Below are positions 9,301-19,501 of a stretch of 64,000 nucleotides of DNA, piece by piece (within the stretch, counting starts at the first letter, position 1; each line of letters starts with the position of its first letter). This DNA is from Lentimicrobium sp. Its GTDB lineage: Bacteria > Bacteroidota > Bacteroidia > Bacteroidales > Lentimicrobiaceae. The DNA lies in assembly GCA_024709105.1 (NCBI GenBank), contig JANJXJ010000150.1:1-64000 (forward strand), read 5' to 3'. The position numbers and the translations under genes are program-made. Below the pieces are notes generated by a model. The model was given only the letters and a program-made list of their open reading frames with translations. It was not told where the DNA came from and searched no databases.

Positions 9301-9888
9301 ATGTCAGAATTCTTGGCCTCGTACGAACGAGTACTTCTCGGGAAGCTAAAAAAAGATGACCAGTCAGCATTTTCTGTTGTTTTTACGCAATACTATTCCG
9401 ATCTGGTTCGGTTTTCCTTCAAATTTACGAACGATTTAAATATATCTGAAGAGATTGTTCAGGATGTATTCCTTAGATTATGGGAAAACCGGTCATCTCT
9501 TGAAATACACACTTCACTAAAATCTTATCTGCTAAAAAATGTACAAAATCGCAGTATAGACAGCCTTCGGCATACAGGCATTACCAATCAGTATGTATCA
9601 ATGGTGCTGAATAATGTGATTGCTACTCAAAATGATACCGAGAATTATGTTTTTTTCTCCGAACTGCAGGCAAATTATAATAATGCCTTAAAAAAGATTC
9701 CGGTTCAATATGCAGATGTTTTTCGCATGAGCCGCATGGAAGGCTTAAAATATCAGGAAATTGCAGATGTGCTAGGAGTGTCAGTGCGAACTGTGGAAGT
9801 TCGTTTAAGTAAAGCTCTCGTAATATTAAGAGAAGAACTGAAAGACTTTCTTTTACTGTATTTAATTATTTTAAAATTGCTTACCTAG
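9301..9888 (+). CDS. ECF RNA polymerase sigma factor (Bacteroidota sigma-70 family)
   Basis: Alternative sigma factor of 195 residues. Region 2 spans about residues 25-95 (FTQYYSDLVRFSFKFTN, then ISEEIVQDVFLRLWENR). Region 4 spans about 125-180, with a helix-turn-helix KYQEIADVLGVSVRTVEVRLSKAL. The hydrophobic C-terminal tail after region 4 is common in Bacteroidota members. The next gene is a FecR anti-sigma factor and the one after is a SusC with an STN domain, so the usual FecI/FecR/transducer logic applies: substrate at the outer membrane releases this sigma to transcribe the locus. The 119-base gap to FecR suggests co-transcription, not tight coupling. Confidence 0.95.
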   Translation: MSEFLASYERVLLGKLKKDDQSAFSVVFTQYYSDLVRFSFKFTNDLNISEEIVQDVFLRLWENRSSLEIHTSLKSYLLKNVQNRSIDSLRHTGITNQYVSMVLNNVIATQNDTENYVFFSELQANYNNALKKIPVQYADVFRMSRMEGLKYQEIADVLGVSVRTVEVRLSKALVILREELKDFLLLYLIILKLLT

Positions 9889-10007
9889 TATTCAATCCGG
9901 ATGAAACAAGATTTGAGAAACACGTGGCAGCTTCAATTCTCAAAAAAAATCATGTAACCGGATGTGGGTTTAAACTTTTGAAACGTCTTTAATTTAATTG
10001 GAGAATT

Positions 10008-11048
10008 ATGGAAAAGTCAAATTCCGGTTGGGTTGATGAATTAATTGTAAGCTACCTTGAGGGTAAAGCTTCCGGAGACGATATCCGCAGGCTGGAATCC
10101 TGGGTTATGGAATCGGAAGAAAACAAGAAATATTTTGCACAGATAAGTAAAGTCTGGAATACTTCAGCCGAATTGTCAATATCAACTGATAAAGCATTGG
10201 CTAAGGTTTTGGGTACAATAAACAGAAGGCGAAAACACCGGGAAATATTGATTATAGCCCAAAAGATAGCAGCCGTTTTATTTATCCCCCTGCTTATCTC
10301 GCTATTTTGGATGTATTCGGTTGGTGAATTTAAAAGTTCAAAATCAACAGCTACACTCCAAAAAGTGGTTGCTGCATTTGGTACTTTCTCAGAGTTAACA
10401 CTTCCTGATGGATCAAAAGTATGGTTAAACGCCGGCAGCACCTTGGTGTATCCTGAAAAATTCAGCAACGAAAATCGTTTGGTTTATCTGACAGGAGAAG
10501 CTTACTTTGAGGTTCAATCCAACGAAAACATTCCATTTTTTGTAAGCACACCCTTTTTTACAGTTAAGGCAACCGGAACCCGGTTTAATATCCGGGCTGA
10601 AAAAGATTATCAAAATCCTTCAGTTACTCTGATTGAAGGAAAAGTTGCCGTTCAAAAGAATTCTCCCGATAACAAGGGCGAGCTGATTACCCGCTTGCAG
10701 CCAAACCATCACATGACTTACAATACCATAAACGGCAGTTTCTCTGTAACAACCGAAGATCCATATAAGTATTTTGCCTGGAAAGATGGTAAACTCGTTT
10801 TCAGGAATGACAACATCAGTGAGGTTGCCAGAAGAATAAGCCTTCAATACAATGTAGATATCGAAATCAGAGGAGACCAAATTAAAAAATATCGTTACAG
10901 GGCAACTTTTGATGGTGAGCCGTTGAGCGAATTATTGAGACTTCTGAAAATTTCTTCCCCTATTGACTATACTGAAGTCAAACCCACTGCATTACCTGAT
11001 GGCACGTTCACCAGAAGAAAAATCATCATATATTCTCTGATTGATTGA
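10008..11048 (+). CDS. FecR-family anti-sigma factor
   Basis: Inner-membrane anti-sigma protein of 346 residues. The N-terminal cytoplasmic part (about 1-80) would bind the sigma factor. A single membrane segment lies near 83-105, then comes the periplasmic FecR domain (about 125-225; FGTFSELTLPDGSKVWLNAG and GEAYFEV are typical) and a DUF4974 C-terminal domain (about 265-335). The ribosome site GGAGAA sits directly before the ATG. Its position between the ECF sigma and the STN-bearing SusC indicates that it relays transporter occupancy to the sigma factor. Length and domain order are normal for Bacteroidota. Confidence 0.95.
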   Translation: MEKSNSGWVDELIVSYLEGKASGDDIRRLESWVMESEENKKYFAQISKVWNTSAELSISTDKALAKVLGTINRRRKHREILIIAQKIAAVLFIPLLISLFWMYSVGEFKSSKSTATLQKVVAAFGTFSELTLPDGSKVWLNAGSTLVYPEKFSNENRLVYLTGEAYFEVQSNENIPFFVSTPFFTVKATGTRFNIRAEKDYQNPSVTLIEGKVAVQKNSPDNKGELITRLQPNHHMTYNTINGSFSVTTEDPYKYFAWKDGKLVFRNDNISEVARRISLQYNVDIEIRGDQIKKYRYRATFDGEPLSELLRLLKISSPIDYTEVKPTALPDGTFTRRKIIIYSLID

Positions 11049-11267
11049 TTATGAAAAATAGAAAGCCTATGAACCGCTGAAGATCAAAATACAATCCAAA
11101 TCAGGGATTTTTATGACATAAGATCATCTGGGTTCGGTTGCAAAAGACCAGGCGTTTTGTAAAACTATTTTTCGTAACTCATTTCTTAAGCACTAAAGAA
11201 TTGGAATTGCAGGCATAAGGCAGTTTCAATGAACCTGATTTATTTTTTACTTTAAACCAACTAAAAA

Positions 11268-14200
11268 ATGAGATCTTTTTTACTAGCGGGGTTTTTCGCC
11301 CTTTTCATGCTGGCACCTTCAAAGCTTGAAGCACAATCAACAAAAATTACATTAAACATGGTTAATGTTTCTTTGAATGATGTGCTGAACGAAATCGAAA
11401 AGAAAAGTGATTTCAGGTTTCTGGTTAATGAAGAAGTGATTGATCTAACAAGAAAAGTGGATGCTGTTTTTGTTAATACATCTGTAAAAGACATACTTGA
11501 CCAACTTTTTAAAGGCGAGAATATTAAATATGTTACAAGTGATAGTCAGATTATCATAACTCCGGCCAAACAAAAAGACAGGGATTTTCAGCCAAAAAAA
11601 GTAAGCGGAAAGGTTACAGATAAAAAAACCGGTGAAACCTTAATAGGAGTGACCGTGCAGATAAAGGGCACATCCCTTGGTACAACAACCTCTGTGGACG
11701 GGATATATTCTATTGATATTTATACTCCTGATGCAGTTCTGCTCTTTTCCTATGTTGGTTATGAGCCAGTGGAAGTTTCCACAAAGGATATTCAGATTAT
11801 CAATATAACCATGCAACAGGTTGCTACCGAGCTCGAAAGTGTTGTTGTAACAGCCCTTGGTATAAAACGTGAGGAAAAGGCACTTGGATATTCTGTTCAG
11901 AAAGTTGATGGTAAAGGGTTGCAAACTGTAAGACCAGTTGATGTAGGAACATCACTCACGGGCAAAGTAGCAGGTTTATCGGTATTAAACAGTACCGATT
12001 TTGGAACAGCTCCGGAACTATACATCCGTGGAGAAAAACCACTTTTAGTAATTGATGGTGTACCTTACGGTAACCTTACTTTACGCGATGTTCCGCCCGA
12101 TGATATTGAAAGTCTTAGCATTCTGAAAGGTGCTACAGCTTCTGCTCTCTATGGCTATCGCGGGGCAAGCGGCGCCATTATGATAACAACAAAAAAAGGA
12201 AGTGCCAGCAAAGGCATTACAGTATCAGTTAACAGCAGCACCATGTTTGCTGCTGGTTACCTTGCCATCCCCGAGTCGCAGTCTACCTATGGCCGTGTTG
12301 TTAACACAGCTACCAACACTGCTGTTACCAACGGTGATGGTGCCTGGGGGCCACCCCTTGAAGGTCAGGAAGTTATTCAGTGGGATCCTTTTAGCAGAAC
12401 TATGAAGCCCATGCCCTGGCTGCCGGTTGGTAAAGATAATTTCCGGAATTTTCTCGAACCCGGATATGTCCTGAATAATAACGTCAATATTATTCAGCAG
12501 AGTGAGTCAGCGAGTTTCCGGGCTTCAGCCAGCTGGGTAAAAAACAAAGGACAATACCCTAATTCTATGTTCGACAAATTTGCTTATAACATCGGGGGTG
12601 ACATAAAACTGCGTAATTTTTCTTTAACATCAAGCATTTCATATAACAAACAAACATCACCAAATTTTGGCTTTAACGGTTATACCGGATATGACCCTAT
12701 GTATTCCATGTTGATCTGGTCATCACCCGACTGGAATGTTCTGGATTACAGAAATTACTGGGTAGTACCCGATGAAGTACAAAATACCGGTTATACCGAC
12801 ACCAATAACAATCCCTATTTTGACAGGTACGAAAGGATTCATAGTTTAAACAAAGACATTTTCAACGGCTCTTTATCCATGAGTTACAGCTTTACTTCCT
12901 GGTTAAAAGCAACACTGCGTTCGGGTTTCGACACCTACAGCAACCGGCAGGTAATACGAATTTCCAAGGGCTCATTGGTTAGTGCAGGCTCGGCTACAAT
13001 TCTTGAAAACGGCAATCAGGTGTGGGGCGAAAGTAAACTGGGATCGTATAACTTAGGATTGGGAAGGGGGTATAGTTTTAATAATGACTTCCTGCTTACT
13101 GCCGAACATTCCTTTAATAAATTCACTATTGACGGATTCGCCGGAGGAACAATTTACTACCGCCAGGACGAAGGCACTGATTCAAGAACACAGGGAGGGC
13201 TTTCTATTCCGGGGTTTTATTCATTAAAGGCATCCGTTTTGCCGGCTTATGTTGTTTCAAATCTTTACAGACAACAAGTTAATAGCTTGTATGGAAGACT
13301 GGCTTTATCATGGAACAGACTTTTTTATTTTGAAGGCACCCTGAGAAACGACTGGAGTTCCACCTTATCAGAAGCAACCCGATCTTATCTGTATCCTTCA
13401 TTATCCGGTAGTTTTATTATTTCTGAACTGTTCACCAAAAGGCAATGGCTGTCTTTGTGGAAGTTACGTGGCTCATGGACATCATCCAAAAAACCAGCCG
13501 GAATATATGATATCAATCAGGTGTTTAATATTACAAACAATGCATGGACTAATCTGACATCTGCTTCATTGCCAGCAACAATTTACAGCAGCAATGTATT
13601 TCCTGAGTCGGCTTCAACATGGGAAGTTGGTACAGCAATTAATATATTTAACAACAGAGCTTCTGCTGATATTTCTTACTATAACAAACGAATGTATGAC
13701 TTTCTGCGCGAGGCTGAAATTTCTCCTGCTACAGGATACTATAACAGCTACATTAATATAGCTGAAGAGATTACTCGCAAAGGAGTTGAAGTAACATTAA
13801 ACGGAACTCCGGTTAAAACAAACAACTGGAGATGGGATATATCAATTAACTGGTCGAAATATGCAAGGTTTTTCACCAAATTAGATTCTGTTTACTCAGA
13901 AGACAAGCCGTGGATTAAAGTAGGCGAAAGAGCTGATCCTTACACACTTTATGATTTTCAACGTGATCCTTATGGTAATATTATCCATAAAAATGGTGTA
14001 CCTCTTTATTCAAACTATGTTTCAAAATTCGGGAACTATGACCCCGATTGGATTTGGGGATTAAGCACCAGCCTCAGATATAAAAACTTGTATTTTAGTA
14101 TCTCGCTCGATGGCAGGGTGGGCGGACTGGCTCAAACCACTACTGAAATGTATATGTGGCGATCAGGCTCTCATCCCAACTCAGTAACACCAGAGCGATA

Positions 14201-14633
14201 TCTGGATGCAACTGTTCCCGGCTCAAAAAACTACATAGGGGAAGGAGTAAAAGTGGTTTCAGGATCAGCTACATATGACACCTATGGCAATATCACAAGC
14301 GATGACCGGGTATATGCCGCCAATGACGATGCTGTTACTTATGAATCATATATAAATACAATACATGCAGGTACAGCCTGGGGAGGATCTCCATCACCGC
14401 TCGAAGCCTACAGTACTACATTTTTTAAAATAAGAGAAATGTCAATTACTTACGATTTACCTGCAAAAATTTGTAACAGGTTTAAATCTCAGGGGGTTTC
14501 GGTTTCAGCAGTTGGGCAGAATATGTTTTTGTGGTCAAAACAATTTAAGTACTCCGACCCTGATGGTGGTTACGAAAATTTCAGCGACCCATCTGTTCGG
14601 TATATTGGTTTTAACTTAAAACTCAATTTCTAA
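11268..14633 (+). CDS. SusC/RagA TonB-linked outer membrane transporter with STN signalling domain
   Basis: Outer membrane TonB-dependent transporter of 1121 residues. Signal peptide about 1-22; STN domain about 31-97, the part that contacts FecR; carboxypeptidase-regulatory-like domain about 111-190 (SGKVTDKKTGETLIGVTV); a TonB-box-like ESVVVTALG near 190; plug about 205-315 (PDDIESLSILKGATASALYG); then a beta-barrel to the C-terminal aromatic end FNLKLNF. STN domains occur only in transporters that signal through FecR, which agrees with the two preceding genes. It pairs with the SusD-like lipoprotein 87 bases downstream. The substrate is unknown; an oligosaccharide or glycoconjugate is likely. 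Confidence 0.97.
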   Translation: MRSFLLAGFFALFMLAPSKLEAQSTKITLNMVNVSLNDVLNEIEKKSDFRFLVNEEVIDLTRKVDAVFVNTSVKDILDQLFKGENIKYVTSDSQIIITPAKQKDRDFQPKKVSGKVTDKKTGETLIGVTVQIKGTSLGTTTSVDGIYSIDIYTPDAVLLFSYVGYEPVEVSTKDIQIINITMQQVATELESVVVTALGIKREEKALGYSVQKVDGKGLQTVRPVDVGTSLTGKVAGLSVLNSTDFGTAPELYIRGEKPLLVIDGVPYGNLTLRDVPPDDIESLSILKGATASALYGYRGASGAIMITTKKGSASKGITVSVNSSTMFAAGYLAIPESQSTYGRVVNTATNTAVTNGDGAWGPPLEGQEVIQWDPFSRTMKPMPWLPVGKDNFRNFLEPGYVLNNNVNIIQQSESASFRASASWVKNKGQYPNSMFDKFAYNIGGDIKLRNFSLTSSISYNKQTSPNFGFNGYTGYDPMYSMLIWSSPDWNVLDYRNYWVVPDEVQNTGYTDTNNNPYFDRYERIHSLNKDIFNGSLSMSYSFTSWLKATLRSGFDTYSNRQVIRISKGSLVSAGSATILENGNQVWGESKLGSYNLGLGRGYSFNNDFLLTAEHSFNKFTIDGFAGGTIYYRQDEGTDSRTQGGLSIPGFYSLKASVLPAYVVSNLYRQQVNSLYGRLALSWNRLFYFEGTLRNDWSSTLSEATRSYLYPSLSGSFIISELFTKRQWLSLWKLRGSWTSSKKPAGIYDINQVFNITNNAWTNLTSASLPATIYSSNVFPESASTWEVGTAINIFNNRASADISYYNKRMYDFLREAEISPATGYYNSYINIAEEITRKGVEVTLNGTPVKTNNWRWDISINWSKYARFFTKLDSVYSEDKPWIKVGERADPYTLYDFQRDPYGNIIHKNGVPLYSNYVSKFGNYDPDWIWGLSTSLRYKNLYFSISLDGRVGGLAQTTTEMYMWRSGSHPNSVTPERYLDATVPGSKNYIGEGVKVVSGSATYDTYGNITSDDRVYAANDDAVTYESYINTIHAGTAWGGSPSPLEAYSTTFFKIREMSITYDLPAKICNRFKSQGVSVSAVGQNMFLWSKQFKYSDPDGGYENFSDPSVRYIGFNLKLNF

Positions 14634-14720
14634 AAAAAATCTGGTTCTGGTATAACCATTACACAGAGAATTAAGGAGTTACTGGTTCACGTTTAAAACG
14701 AGCTTAAAAAACAAAAAACA

Positions 14721-16244
14721 ATGAAAAACAAAAAAAGATATTTTGGTCTGCTTGTGGCCTTAATCATACTTTCACTTGCTGCCTGCAGCAAATTTGATGA
14801 GTTAAATACCAATCCTGATACTACAACCAAAGTTCCCGCTTCGATGGAATGTACAAACATTGTATTGAGGGTTCTGCTGCCTGGCGGCGATGCAATGAGT
14901 GTTATTTCAACAAACGCTTTGCCTAAATATGTAGGTTTTACTGTTTTGGGAAAGAACAGCTATCAATACAACAACACTGGAAGCGGAAGTTTTGGTTCTA
15001 TGACATTATTGCCAAATATCGAGGCCATGAATGAAGCGGCCAAAGGTGGTGTTATGGAAGAATCCTACAAAGGAATCGGCAGCTTTGCAAAAGCATATGC
15101 ATTTTACAAAATGACCATGTGGATGGGTGATATTCCTTACAGCGAAGCTGGCAAAGGTGGCGAGGGACTTCTTGAACCAAGATATGACACACAGGAACAG
15201 GTCTTTATTCAAATTCTTGAAGAACTAAAGGCTGCAGATCAATATTTCTCTGCAGGAAAAAGATTTAGCGGAGATCCTACACCATACAACGGTGATCCGG
15301 TTAAATGGAGAAAAGCAGTCAATGCCTTTACATTAAAAGTACTGATGAGTTTAAGTTCAAAGGAAGATGTGGCATCTCTTGATATTAAAGGCCGCTTTGC
15401 AGAGATAGTGGCTGCAGGAAATCTAATGGACAATTCAACAGGGTATCTGGGACTTGCTTATTCAACCCAAAACAAACATCCTTTAAGTGCAAGTACAATG
15501 TTTGCCCCAAAAACAATCGTAAGCACATTACTCATCAATAATCTTAAATTATTGAATGACAGGAGACTATTCTATTACTGCGAACCTGCAGCTGCACTTA
15601 TTGCCGCTGGTTTAAATGAATCAGACACAGCCGCTTACAATGGAGTGGATGTTTCAATGGATTATGATGTCATGAATCTGGAGTATAAAGCCAATAAATT
15701 TTCGGCAATCAACCTTCGTTACCAAAAGGAGGATGCTTGCGAACCACGTATGGTAATGACCTATGCTGAACAACAACTCATTCTTGCGGAAGCAAGAGTA
15801 AGGGGATGGATTTCTTCAGAATCAGCTCAAACCTATTATGAAGAAGGCGTAAAATCGGCCTTGTCAAACATCAAAGCAACCAAAGATATTTATGCTCATG
15901 GTATGCCCATTGACCAAAGTTACATTGATTCCTATTTTTCGGGTGAAGCAGCTTTTAAAACAACAACTGATGAACAACTAAAACAAATATGGATGCAGAG
16001 TTATATCCTGCGGTTTATGCAAGATGCTGACTTTAGCTACTTTGAATACAGGAGAAATAATTATCCTGAATTCCCGATCAACCCTGCTTCAAGTTTAAAT
16101 GAGAATAATACAGGCGCAATTCCCATGCGTTCCTTATACCCTTCCTCTGAAACAAACTACAACCGGCAAAACCTAACTGAAGCACTGAATCGTCAGTATG
16201 ATGGATACGACGAAATCAATAAAATAATGTGGTTATTAAAATAA
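14721..16244 (+). CDS. SusD/RagB-like outer membrane lipoprotein (SusD-2 type)
   Basis: Surface lipoprotein of 507 residues that caps the SusC barrel and binds substrate. A lipoprotein signal ends in LAAC with lipidated Cys22. The body is alpha-helical, with TPR-like segments around residues 115-200 (GSFAKAYAFYKMTMWMGDIPYSEA is the family hallmark region). The C-terminal region keeps EQQLILAEARVRGW and a late aromatic-rich stretch, closest to the SusD/RagB_2 subgroup. Co-directional with SusC and probably in the same transcript. The fold is clear, but the ligand cannot be read from sequence. Confidence 0.94.
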   Translation: MKNKKRYFGLLVALIILSLAACSKFDELNTNPDTTTKVPASMECTNIVLRVLLPGGDAMSVISTNALPKYVGFTVLGKNSYQYNNTGSGSFGSMTLLPNIEAMNEAAKGGVMEESYKGIGSFAKAYAFYKMTMWMGDIPYSEAGKGGEGLLEPRYDTQEQVFIQILEELKAADQYFSAGKRFSGDPTPYNGDPVKWRKAVNAFTLKVLMSLSSKEDVASLDIKGRFAEIVAAGNLMDNSTGYLGLAYSTQNKHPLSASTMFAPKTIVSTLLINNLKLLNDRRLFYYCEPAAALIAAGLNESDTAAYNGVDVSMDYDVMNLEYKANKFSAINLRYQKEDACEPRMVMTYAEQQLILAEARVRGWISSESAQTYYEEGVKSALSNIKATKDIYAHGMPIDQSYIDSYFSGEAAFKTTTDEQLKQIWMQSYILRFMQDADFSYFEYRRNNYPEFPINPASSLNENNTGAIPMRSLYPSSETNYNRQNLTEALNRQYDGYDEINKIMWLLK

Positions 16245-16416
16245 AGGGCTTCACGATCAGATTAAAAATGAATCAGAAGCAGCTTTTCCGAAGGTCTAAT
16301 CAAAAAACAAATTGACAAAAAACAGCTTGCATTGATAAAAAAAATCAGCCGCAGCTTAGTTTTTCTCAGCCTTTTAAACAAAACAATTTTTATTAACCTT
16401 AACGCCAAATTTAATT

Positions 16417-19188
16417 ATGAAAAAAACTTTATTAAGTTTACTCATAATCCTGGTTTTTACCAGTTTTGTAAGTGCCCAGTTGCCCGCAAGAAAGGGTTGG
16501 TGGAAGTTTGACGACGTTTCCGATATGCTTAAAGCCGATCTCGGCCAACCATTAACATTAACAGGTACCATGTCATCTGTTCCCGGCCCTGTTGACGGTA
16601 ATCTGGCAACTCAGATTTCGCTGGGAAATTATTTATCCATGGCTCATGGAATTGCTCCCAATGGTGGTGGAGATTCCATAAATGAATATTCTGTTCAAAT
16701 TGATTTTTCTGTTCCTGAAATTGGCAAATGGCATGCTTTTATTCAAACCAAGCCCGAAAATAACAATGATGCCGACTTGTTTACCAAAGCTAGCGACAAC
16801 ACAATTGGAACAGCAGCAACAGGATACTCTGTTAATTCAATAATGGCCGACACCTGGTACCGTATGATTATATCGGTGAAAAACGGAGATTTTTTCAATG
16901 TTTATCTGAACGGAGAGCTTTGGCTTGCAGGAACTCCACAGAATGTTGATGGCAGATGGGCATTAGTCAATGAGCTATTAATTTTTGCCGATGATGATGG
17001 TGATGATGCAACCATCAACTGTTCTGAACTCGGAATATGGGATGTGGCACTTTCGGCCGCTCAGGTGCTGGAACTGGGAAATGCCTCATCTGTTCCCTTA
17101 CCGGCTCGCTCAGGCTGGTGGAAATTTGATGATGTTACTGATTTATTAAAAGCTGAAATCGGATCTCCTCTGACCCTCTCAGGATCACAGACCTCTGTTG
17201 CAGGCCCCGAAGAAGGAAATCTGGCAACACAGGTTTCTCTTGGCAACTTTCTTTCTATGAACCACGGCATTTCACCAAACGGAGGTGGAAGTTCTGTTAA
17301 CGAATACTCCTTATTAATAGATTTCTCAGTTCCTGAAATAGGTAAATGGCATGCTTTTATTCAAACAAATCCCGCAAACGGTGATGACGCTGATTTGTTT
17401 ATCAAGTCCAGCGACAATACCATTGGAACAGCAGCAACAGGTTATTCTGCAAATTCAGTGCTCCCGAACACCTGGTATCGCATGATTATTTCGGTGAAAA
17501 ACGGAGATTTCTTCAATGTTTATCTGAATACAGAACTATGGCTGGCCGGAACACCACAGGATATTGATGGAAGGTGGGCACTGTTGAATGACCTTTTGAT
17601 ATTTGCAGATGACGATGGTGATGACGCAACCATGAATTGCGCTGAACTGGCCATATGGAACGTAGCATTGTCATCAGCCGAAGTTTATCAGCTTGGCAGC
17701 TTTGCCGGCAATGTGCTTGTAACCGAAATCAATGTATCAGGAACCGGTAGCGTAAATGTTATCGAAACACAGAGCGGAACTTTGCAAATGATTGCAGAAG
17801 TAATTCCTGAAAATGCAACAAATAAAGAGGTTGCCTGGTCGGTTACCGAAGTTACCGGCGGAGCAACTATAAGTGAAGATGGCTTATTAACTGCAGTTAA
17901 AAACGGCACAGTAATAGTTAATGCAACCTCAACCGACGGAAGTAATATAACCGGAAGCACAGAAATTACCATTTCGAACCAGGCAGTAATACTGGTATCT
18001 TCGATTTCAGTTTCTTCTGCAACTGGAGCAAATACCATCACCAATAAAGGTGGCACTTTACAAATGATAGCAAGTGTGCTTCCCGAAAACGCTACCGATA
18101 AAGAAATTATCTGGTCGGTTGTTAAGGGTACAGGCGATGCTTCAATAACTGAAAATGGATTATTGTCGGCTATTGCTGATGGAACTGTAACCGCTAAAGC
18201 AACTTCAACTGACGGATCAAACGTTTCAGGCAGTATGCTTATAACTATTTCAAACCAGACAACAGTACGCGAAAGAAAAGGCTGGTGGAAATTTGACGAT
18301 GCTTTTGATATGGTAAAAGCCGATATTGGCTCTCCGCTTGTCTTATCTGGTACTCAAACCTCCGTTAATGGTCCAACTGCCGGTAATTTGGCTACCCTTG
18401 TTCCACTGGGAAGCTACCTGGATATGAATCATGGTATTGCTGCCAATGGAGGTGGAACTCTTGTAAATGAATGGTCTCTTCAGATTGATTTTTCTGTTCC
18501 TATGATTGATACATGGTATGCATTTTTTCAGACGTTTGATGGTGATGCAGACTTGTTTGTTGCCAAAACTGAAGCACCGGACATAGGCCGTATTCCCAAT
18601 AGTATCGGTTGCGGGTCAATACTCTACAGTCAGGCAACTATAACAGCAGACACCTGGTACAGAATGATCGTTTCTGTTAAAAATGAATCATTCTTTAATA
18701 TCTATATTGATGGCAATTTATGGCTGGAAGGTTTAGTTCAATCGCTGGACGGAAGATATGGTTTAAGCCCGGTACTTCAGATTTTTCAGGATGATGATGG
18801 CGATGATGGCGAAATCAGGTGTTCAGAGCTGGCAATCTGGGATGTGGCTCTAACCGAAGCTGAAGCGATTGCTTTAGGCGATGCTACCACCTCACCGAAT
18901 GGAATTTTTGATTTGCAATCACAAAGAAATTCTGACCTGGGTCCAAATTTCCCCAATCCTTTCTCGGTTACTACTACTTTTCCTTATGTAATTAAGGAAA
19001 AGGGACTTGTCTCCTTCAGCATCTTTAATCTGGCAGGCATTGAAGTAGTACAAATCAATGAAGGTGTTAAAACCCCGGGAACTTACAAACTGGAATTTAA
19101 CGCCTCCGGTCTTCCTGCTGGAACTTATAGTATACAAATGACAACAGAATATGGCATAAGTTCTCGTAAAATGATAGTCATACGTTAG
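16417..19188 (+). CDS. Secreted multidomain protein: LamG-LamG-Big_2-Big_2-LamG with T9SS sorting domain
   Basis: Surface or extracellular binding protein of 923 residues. Signal peptide about 1-20. Concanavalin-A/LamG-like modules lie at about 22-221, 227-427 and 618-821, each opening with R-x-GWWKFDD and closing with a DDDGDD acidic loop and CSELxIWDVAL. Two bacterial Ig-like (Big_2) domains lie between, at about 433-521 and 527-612. The end (about 842-923) is a type A T9SS sorting domain: PNFPNPF, a repeated beta pattern and a basic KMIVIR tail. Modules 1 and 2 are nearly identical with a 206-residue period. No catalytic motif is visible, so adhesion or glycan binding is the best guess. 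It follows SusD by 172 bases and belongs to the same locus. Confidence 0.9.
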   Translation: MKKTLLSLLIILVFTSFVSAQLPARKGWWKFDDVSDMLKADLGQPLTLTGTMSSVPGPVDGNLATQISLGNYLSMAHGIAPNGGGDSINEYSVQIDFSVPEIGKWHAFIQTKPENNNDADLFTKASDNTIGTAATGYSVNSIMADTWYRMIISVKNGDFFNVYLNGELWLAGTPQNVDGRWALVNELLIFADDDGDDATINCSELGIWDVALSAAQVLELGNASSVPLPARSGWWKFDDVTDLLKAEIGSPLTLSGSQTSVAGPEEGNLATQVSLGNFLSMNHGISPNGGGSSVNEYSLLIDFSVPEIGKWHAFIQTNPANGDDADLFIKSSDNTIGTAATGYSANSVLPNTWYRMIISVKNGDFFNVYLNTELWLAGTPQDIDGRWALLNDLLIFADDDGDDATMNCAELAIWNVALSSAEVYQLGSFAGNVLVTEINVSGTGSVNVIETQSGTLQMIAEVIPENATNKEVAWSVTEVTGGATISEDGLLTAVKNGTVIVNATSTDGSNITGSTEITISNQAVILVSSISVSSATGANTITNKGGTLQMIASVLPENATDKEIIWSVVKGTGDASITENGLLSAIADGTVTAKATSTDGSNVSGSMLITISNQTTVRERKGWWKFDDAFDMVKADIGSPLVLSGTQTSVNGPTAGNLATLVPLGSYLDMNHGIAANGGGTLVNEWSLQIDFSVPMIDTWYAFFQTFDGDADLFVAKTEAPDIGRIPNSIGCGSILYSQATITADTWYRMIVSVKNESFFNIYIDGNLWLEGLVQSLDGRYGLSPVLQIFQDDDGDDGEIRCSELAIWDVALTEAEAIALGDATTSPNGIFDLQSQRNSDLGPNFPNPFSVTTTFPYVIKEKGLVSFSIFNLAGIEVVQINEGVKTPGTYKLEFNASGLPAGTYSIQMTTEYGISSRKMIVIR
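16486..17697 (+). repeat. Tandem duplicated LamG coding module (618-bp period)
   Basis: Two copies at about 16486-17079 and 17104-17697 encode LamG modules 1 and 2. Long DNA stretches match, for example around 16724 and 17342 (aaatggcatgcttttattca in both). A third copy in the same gene (about 18268-18879) and a fourth in the next gene (about 19604-20197) are clearly more diverged. Confidence 0.85.
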
Positions 19189-19214
19189 TGTTTGGTTTTG
19201 GTTGAAGTTGGTAT

Positions 19215-19244
19215 AGGGTGTCTCAATTTTTGGGTCACCCTTTT
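19215..19244 (+). terminator. Probable Rho-independent terminator after the LamG/Big_2 gene
   Basis: Stem AGGGTG / CACCCT around a 15-base loop, followed by TTTT, lies 27 bases past the stop codon at 19188. It suggests partial or complete transcript ending before the phosphoesterase gene. Confidence 0.65.
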
Positions 19245-19325
19245 ACTAAACTATCCTCAAAAATATTAACAACTGACATCAGCTTTGCAAAACACCTGCG
19301 AAATGATCATTATTCTCAAGTCCGG

Positions 19326-19363
19326 TGATGACACCTGAATCCTCAAAATTTCAGGTGTCATCA
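19326..19363. repeat. Perfect 14-bp inverted repeat in the intergenic gap
   Basis: TGATGACACCTGAA at 19326-19339 is the exact reverse complement of 19350-19363, with a 10-base loop. No T tract follows on the plus strand. It could be an operator, a second terminator-like element or an RNA-stabilising stem upstream of the phosphoesterase gene. Confidence 0.8.
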
Positions 19364-19501
19364 TTACTCACCATATTTAGTTTACCTTTCATAATCCTGT
19401 GTTGCCTGTGTGTGCTTTTCCCCATTTCAGCAGCCTGAATTATTTGTCCGAATTTTTAAAATAAGTTTTACGCCTGAATTTCTTTTTTAAAGACCCGAAG
19501 A

